A DNA stretch of 64,000 nucleotides, taken from the NCBI GenBank assembly GCA_036346395.1, contig CM070603.1, positions 54,542,868-54,606,867 of the forward strand, given 5' to 3'. Both the position numbers and the translations under genes were made by a program. This document shows, one piece after another, positions 59,581 to 64,000 of the stretch. This DNA comes from Hsuehochloa calcarea (Eukaryota > Streptophyta > Magnoliopsida > Poales > Poaceae). Under the pieces are notes generated by a model. That model was not told where the DNA came from and ran no database searches. It saw only the letters and a list, made by a program, of their open reading frames with translations. The first letter of the stretch is position 1. Each line of letters starts with the position of its first letter.

Positions 59581-62500
59581 ATGTCGTCTATGGCCACCAA
59601 ATCTTTTCTCCCTCCCCCATTCATCTCTTCACCCCCCGCGCAACCTCGCCTCCTTGCGCCCACCCTTGCTCTAAAACCCCCCCGCACCAACAAGCCCGCC
59701 GGTGCCTTGGCATGCGCCGCCGGCGCCCCGGCGCCGGCGCCGGCGCCGGATGGCGAGAACCCGTTCGCCGCGCTCGTTGAGGTGCCCCGGGCGCTGTGGC
59801 GTCGCACGCTGCAGCCCCTGGGGGATTACGGATTCGGCAAGCGCAGCGTGTGGGAGGGTGGCGTGGGCCTCTTCATGGTCTCTGGGGCGGCGCTGCTGGC
59901 GCTCGCGCTGGCCTGGCTCCAAGGGTTCCAGCTGCGCTCACGGCTCCGCAAGTACAACGCGGTCTTTGAGTTCAGCCAGGCCTGCGGGATCTGCGTCGGC
60001 ACGCCCGTGCGGATACGCGGGGTCGCCGTGGGGAGCGTCGTCCGCGTCGACTCTTCGCTCAGGAGTATTGATGCGTATGTTGAGGTGCGTTCAAAGTTCA
60101 AACTCTTTGCTTCCTTTCTAGTTTTGCTCTAGCACAATTGACATCAACCCTTTATTGTGGCTTTATCTTTTGCATTCCTCGATCAAAGTCGTATGCACAT
60201 AAAACCATGTAACATGTGAAACTGGATGTAAAATAGATCACGAAAACTCGATCAAAGTTGTTAAATTCCGAAGCCTTTGATTGAATTCACTCAAATAGTT
60301 TGAGCAGGATTTGCTATGGTAGTTTTGTGACTTTTGTTTAATTGAATGCATAGTCTTACATCTTAATGCTAATTCGTTTGCCACTTCCTGTTAACTGTTA
60401 ACCAAAACTTGATTCTACTAGAAATAAATGTGAATTCAATGGCTGTTTCGTGCATGTCTAGTCCAGTGGCTGTGTTCTCATGGTTGTAACTTAACTGGGG
60501 CTATATAAATAGTTGATCATCGGCAGTCTTGTAAGTTCTTCATCATGAAAAGGCACCTATGACCCAGGCATGTGACATGTCAGTAGTCTTGTTTCCATGA
60601 TGATTTCAAACCGCCTCACCAACCACTGGTTTCGTCAAATCTGGTAAATTAGAACAGCATGAACAGCAGAAACCTGGTAGTGTGGCCAGCATTAATGGTA
60701 TGGCCAGAATCCTCTGTATAAATGCTTGAATATTTCAGTACTCCCAATGATAGTTTTAGTCAGGACTTTACATTTTCAGTTCGTTTTTTTTATCACAGGT
60801 CTGTGAGTTATACCGCCTTCCTAAGTGCTGTATTGCCTTAACGCAGATGCTTATAATTCATTGATCAACCTTTTGAAACAGAACCATACTTTAGTTCACA
60901 CAATGTGTCATTATGTTACATTTTATGTTGTTCCACAAGCTTTTCAGCTCTCTCAGGTATAATTTTTCTTATGGACAATTTCCAGCTGGATAAGTTTAGC
61001 ATTCAATTTCAATCATCACTCGTCAGTTAGTGAGCACATCGCTATGTTCAGCTACCTGTCATCAGCCCATCTCTATATTTTTAGATCTCATTCTTGAATT
61101 TGTGCAAAGGCAGGCGGGTGTTACTATTTGGTGAGAGGAAATTACTATTTGATGTTAGTGGCATGCTAATTACTTGGGTACCCATAGTTCCTTTCTTTCT
61201 ATTGTTGCCTACACTTACATTTCTTCAGTGCATAAACTTCTCTTTCTTGTAAATGATAATATCTTCTGGGCTGAATTTCTGCTATCTTCAATATGGCAGG
61301 TTGAAGATGATAAAATTATTGTACCCCGTAATTCATTGGTTGAGGTGAATCAGTCTGGTCTTCTAATGGAGACGCTGATTGATATTACACCAAAAGATCC
61401 ACTCCCTGCACCTTCAGTTGGTCCCCTTGACCCAGACTGTTCCAAAGAAGGCTTAATTCTCTGTGACAAAGAGAGGATGAAAGGACAGCAAGGAGTAAGC
61501 TTAGATGCACTGGTTGGAATATTTACCCGTCTAGGGAGAGACATGGAGGAAATCGGTGTCAATAAAAGCTATAAGTTGGCCGAAAAAGTTGCATCTATAA
61601 TGGAAGAAGCACAACCTCTCCTTTCACGGGTACATTCTTCTCAACAATTTTTGTGCAACAGTTTGCAACCTTTGATATATTTCTCACATTTAGCTTATCG
61701 AATGTCTGCCTAACGAATGCATTTTTACTCAATAGTGTTAAATAGGATTCCATGGTTCAAATGCTTTCCCCCCAGTGATGGAGTTTTATCAAAGTAGGTT
61801 TGGAAATGCAGTAGAGTTTCCCCAATCCCCAGTACCTTTTAGATCTTGGGAAGAAAACATTAATTTGCCAATTGTATATGATTGGGGACTGATTCTGCAT
61901 AATCTGACAGTTTTTCCTAACATGTCATGTATGTCAAGGCATAGATCATGTCCCTATCTTATGATTATCTATTCGAAATAGAATTCCACCTTCATTTATT
62001 TGTCTTGGTAATCTGCTACACATCCCAATTCCCAAGTATCAGCAAGTTTTTTGTGTCTCTTGCATGTGGGGGGTGGGGGGCTTAGTGGAATTTAAAATGC
62101 TAGAATTCAACACTAACTCAGGTAAAACCGATCCAACTTGTTTATACTTTAGCGAGACTTGGGTTGAACTGCTGGAAATTTCATTATTAGGTCCATTGTA
62201 TCGCTATCATGTATCTGCCCTGGTTAGCACTGTTTTCAGAACCATGGTCAAGAGGAGGGGACCTCCACTTAGTGGAGATGTGGTGTTAGGTTTTTCTTTA
62301 TGCTGCATGCTTTTGGAAAAGAGGGCGTTGGGTGGTGCTTCCTCCATATATGCAGTTTTGTGGATCTTATTTTGTTGTAAAAAATAGAGAATTTTGTTGG
62401 ACACTATTTCTGCGGTTAAATGTTGAGTTTAATGTTAGTGATGGAACAGGTTGAAGCCTTAGCTGAAGAAATTCAACCTTTGCTCTCTGAGGTTCGCAAT

Positions 62501-63309
62501 AGTGATCTGCTGAAGGATGTGGAGACTATAGCTAAAGGCCTGGCTGACGCATCCAGCGATTTAAGGTACTGCTGGAATGCATTGCAATCTAATAAATATT
62601 CTTTACATAGATTTGATCTAGAACATCTTTTTGTTGAACGCTTTTAGAGTACATAGATTTGATCTAGAACATCTTTTTGTTGAACACGTTTAGAGTGAGA
62701 CTCACGATCATCATTAATATGAAGCGGATAATCTGATAAACCATCAAGCTGTAACTTGTTCATATCCTGGAGAGCTTACAAGGTTATAGGGTCCGAGACT
62801 CCGAGTTAAAGTTTTGTTAGAATGAAGCTTATGCGCATAGCTGAATTGGAAGTCCCGAGTACTTGCTGTATTTTTTTCTTCTTATAATGCTTGAAAGTTT
62901 TATAATAAGCCATGCTCCACAATGTGTACTGTAGCATAATATTAGTATCTCTATAATCTACTAGGAGTAAATGCGACGATAGATGCTTCACTTCTCTTAT
63001 GCTACCTTGCAGAAGGTTGAAATCTTCCATGCTTACCCCTGAGAGCACTGATCTGATCAAGCAGTCTATTTTCACCCTTATATTTACCCTGAAGAATATT
63101 GAGGTTCGTATTCACCACCCCCCCTTCTTTTTTTTTGGTCAAGTTTTTACTTCTGGAACAGAAGATCAGGCTGACAAGAAGGTGTTTGCATGTGCTGTGT
63201 CCTTGCTTACTTTCAGAGTATCAGCTCAGACATCTCTGGTTTCACCAGTGACGAGGCGACTAGGCGGAACATCAAACTGCTGATCAAGTCTCTTAGCAGA
63301 CTACTGTGA
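59581..63309 (+). CDS. TGD2: TGD2: Mce-domain lipid-binding subunit of the chloroplast TGD importer
   Basis: TGD2 is the substrate-binding part of the TGD1-TGD2-TGD3 ABC transporter, which brings ER-derived lipid through the inner chloroplast envelope; it binds phosphatidic acid. Exons 59581-60084, 61300-61629, 62450-62565, 63013-63103, 63217-63309; GT/AG, phases closing to 377 aa, against about 380 in Arabidopsis. Visible: a Ser/Pro-rich transit peptide (1 to about 50), one membrane segment (94-115), and an Mce domain (about 125-205) with TPVRIRGVAVGSV and NSLVEVNQSGLLMETLIDI. A helical C-terminal part ends SLSRLL. The ATG at 59590 (MATKSF) is an alternative start; the upstream frame back to 59398 is probably leader. 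It looks intact. Confidence 0.95.
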
Positions 63310-63780
63310 TCGCTGAGTGGAATAACAAGGGGATATTACCTTTCTGTGTCTAGAGGCGATGAAGCGGGAAATTATTGGTAGAGTAGGCTGTCTTGACGAG
63401 ATTGAGGCAATCTTTTGGGATAGAGAAGCCAATATTTGACAAGGTTTGGATTAGTGGGATTAATCTCCGTTGGTTTTGGTCCGAGTTTTCTGCATTAATT
63501 CTTGGCATTGAAAAAAGCAAAAAAAGAGGCCCATTTTTGTCAATAGCACCTTACAGGTCTGGTTGAGCAGGTGTAATCAAGGAATACAGTAAAGATTCGT
63601 TGCTCGCCGCTTTCTTGTTTTGTTTGTGCCACTCCACTCCCTAAAACTAGCGGTTTTGTTTTTGTTGATCGGTGGTTCTTGTATGGCGAATTGGCGATGG
63701 CATGTGAAGCAAGCGTACGTACTAATTGTATTGCTCGCCCGATCACTATGAGTCGATCAGTCGATTTCGATTGTGAATCG
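63310..63780. other. TGD2 3' UTR and flank
   Basis: No other gene seen; the transcript probably ends within about 200-300 nt of the stop codon. Confidence 0.5.
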
Positions 63781-64000
63781 AACCCACCATCAACAAGCCT
63801 GTCGGGTCAATCGAGTGTTAGTTGATGGTGGTAGTTCTTTAAACATATTATTTACTAAAGCCACGGGCGAGATGCAAGTACCGGGACAAAGGTAAGGCGG
63901 TGCGATATTCCTTTCATGGAATCGTCATCGGTCTTGACCAAACCCATTGGCCAAGTTTCTCTTCCTTTAACATTTGGCTCACCAAGTAATTTCGTGATCG
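63781..64000 (+). mobile_element. gypsy protease fragment at the window edge
   Basis: From 63812 the plus strand reads RVLVDGGSSLNILFTKATGE, the DGGSSLNILF form of the aspartic protease active site found in plant gypsy gag-pol polyproteins. A further match to the PFHG block follows in a shifted frame. The element continues beyond the window. Confidence 0.8.

Noticed and set aside
59370..59807. 145-residue minus-strand frame over TGD2 exon 1
   Set aside because: Antisense shadow of a GC-rich exon with no family similarity.
1..64000. tRNA, rRNA, CRISPR array or bacterial operon
   Set aside because: No tRNA cloverleaf, rRNA core or spacer-repeat pattern was seen; all short periodic repeats are microsatellites or transposon parts.

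Overview
The window is nuclear chromosomal DNA from a grass, most likely Oryza (rice or a close relative). The basis is multi-exon genes with very GC-rich first exons and AT-rich introns, tRNA-Met-primed Ty3/gypsy and Ty1/copia retrotransposons, MITEs and long LTR relics of types I recall from rice, and protein sequences close to monocot homologues. Assignment to species is inference. There is no bacterial, organellar or CRISPR-like content.

Layout. 1-7542: a Ty3/gypsy element on the minus strand, cut by the left edge inside its 3' LTR, with a decayed gag-pol. 7543-7700: two 79-bp hairpin repeats that the element abuts. 9378-18052: an alpha-expansin gene whose second intron has swollen to 7765 nt with LINE, LTR, MITE and AT-rich tandem-repeat debris while the coding sequence stays intact. 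19341-21149: two direct copies of a fructokinase pseudogene segment. 21395-24710: a non-autonomous copia element (minus strand) that has lost integrase and reverse transcriptase, with matching 5-bp target duplications. 26618-33075: the 11-exon gene for the beta subunit of the AP-3 adaptor complex (plus). 36927-34572: a ten-exon RlmN-type radical SAM RNA methyltransferase gene (minus), convergent with AP-3 beta. 40450-37689: a six-exon class VII receptor-like cytoplasmic kinase (minus). 45930-47653: a DUF506 (PDDEXK-like) gene (plus) with a puzzling N-terminus. 48415-53732: a copia element with very short LTRs and CTGTT target duplications. 54624-55131: remains of a SLOW GREEN 1-like TPR gene. 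55663-58029: a long gypsy-type LTR relic in minus orientation, related to the relic at 15036-16712. 59581-63309: the five-exon TGD2 gene (plus) for the chloroplast lipid importer. 63781-64000: a gypsy protease fragment at the right edge.

The host genes do not form a pathway: cell-wall loosening, vacuolar trafficking, RNA methylation, kinase signalling, an uncharacterised DUF506 protein, and chloroplast lipid transport. More than a third of the window is transposon-derived. I found no convincing new multi-gene system. The most interesting signals are the intact expansin spread across a TE-filled intron, the deleted copia element, the frame conflict at the DUF506 N-terminus, and several short duplications that mark past rearrangements.

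Exon boundaries were placed by hand from GT/AG sites, phase and family similarity. All internal phases close exactly for the expansin (259 aa), AP-3 beta (1125 aa), the RlmN-like protein (398 aa), the kinase (411 aa), TGD2 (377 aa) and the DUF506 C-terminal part (276 aa).
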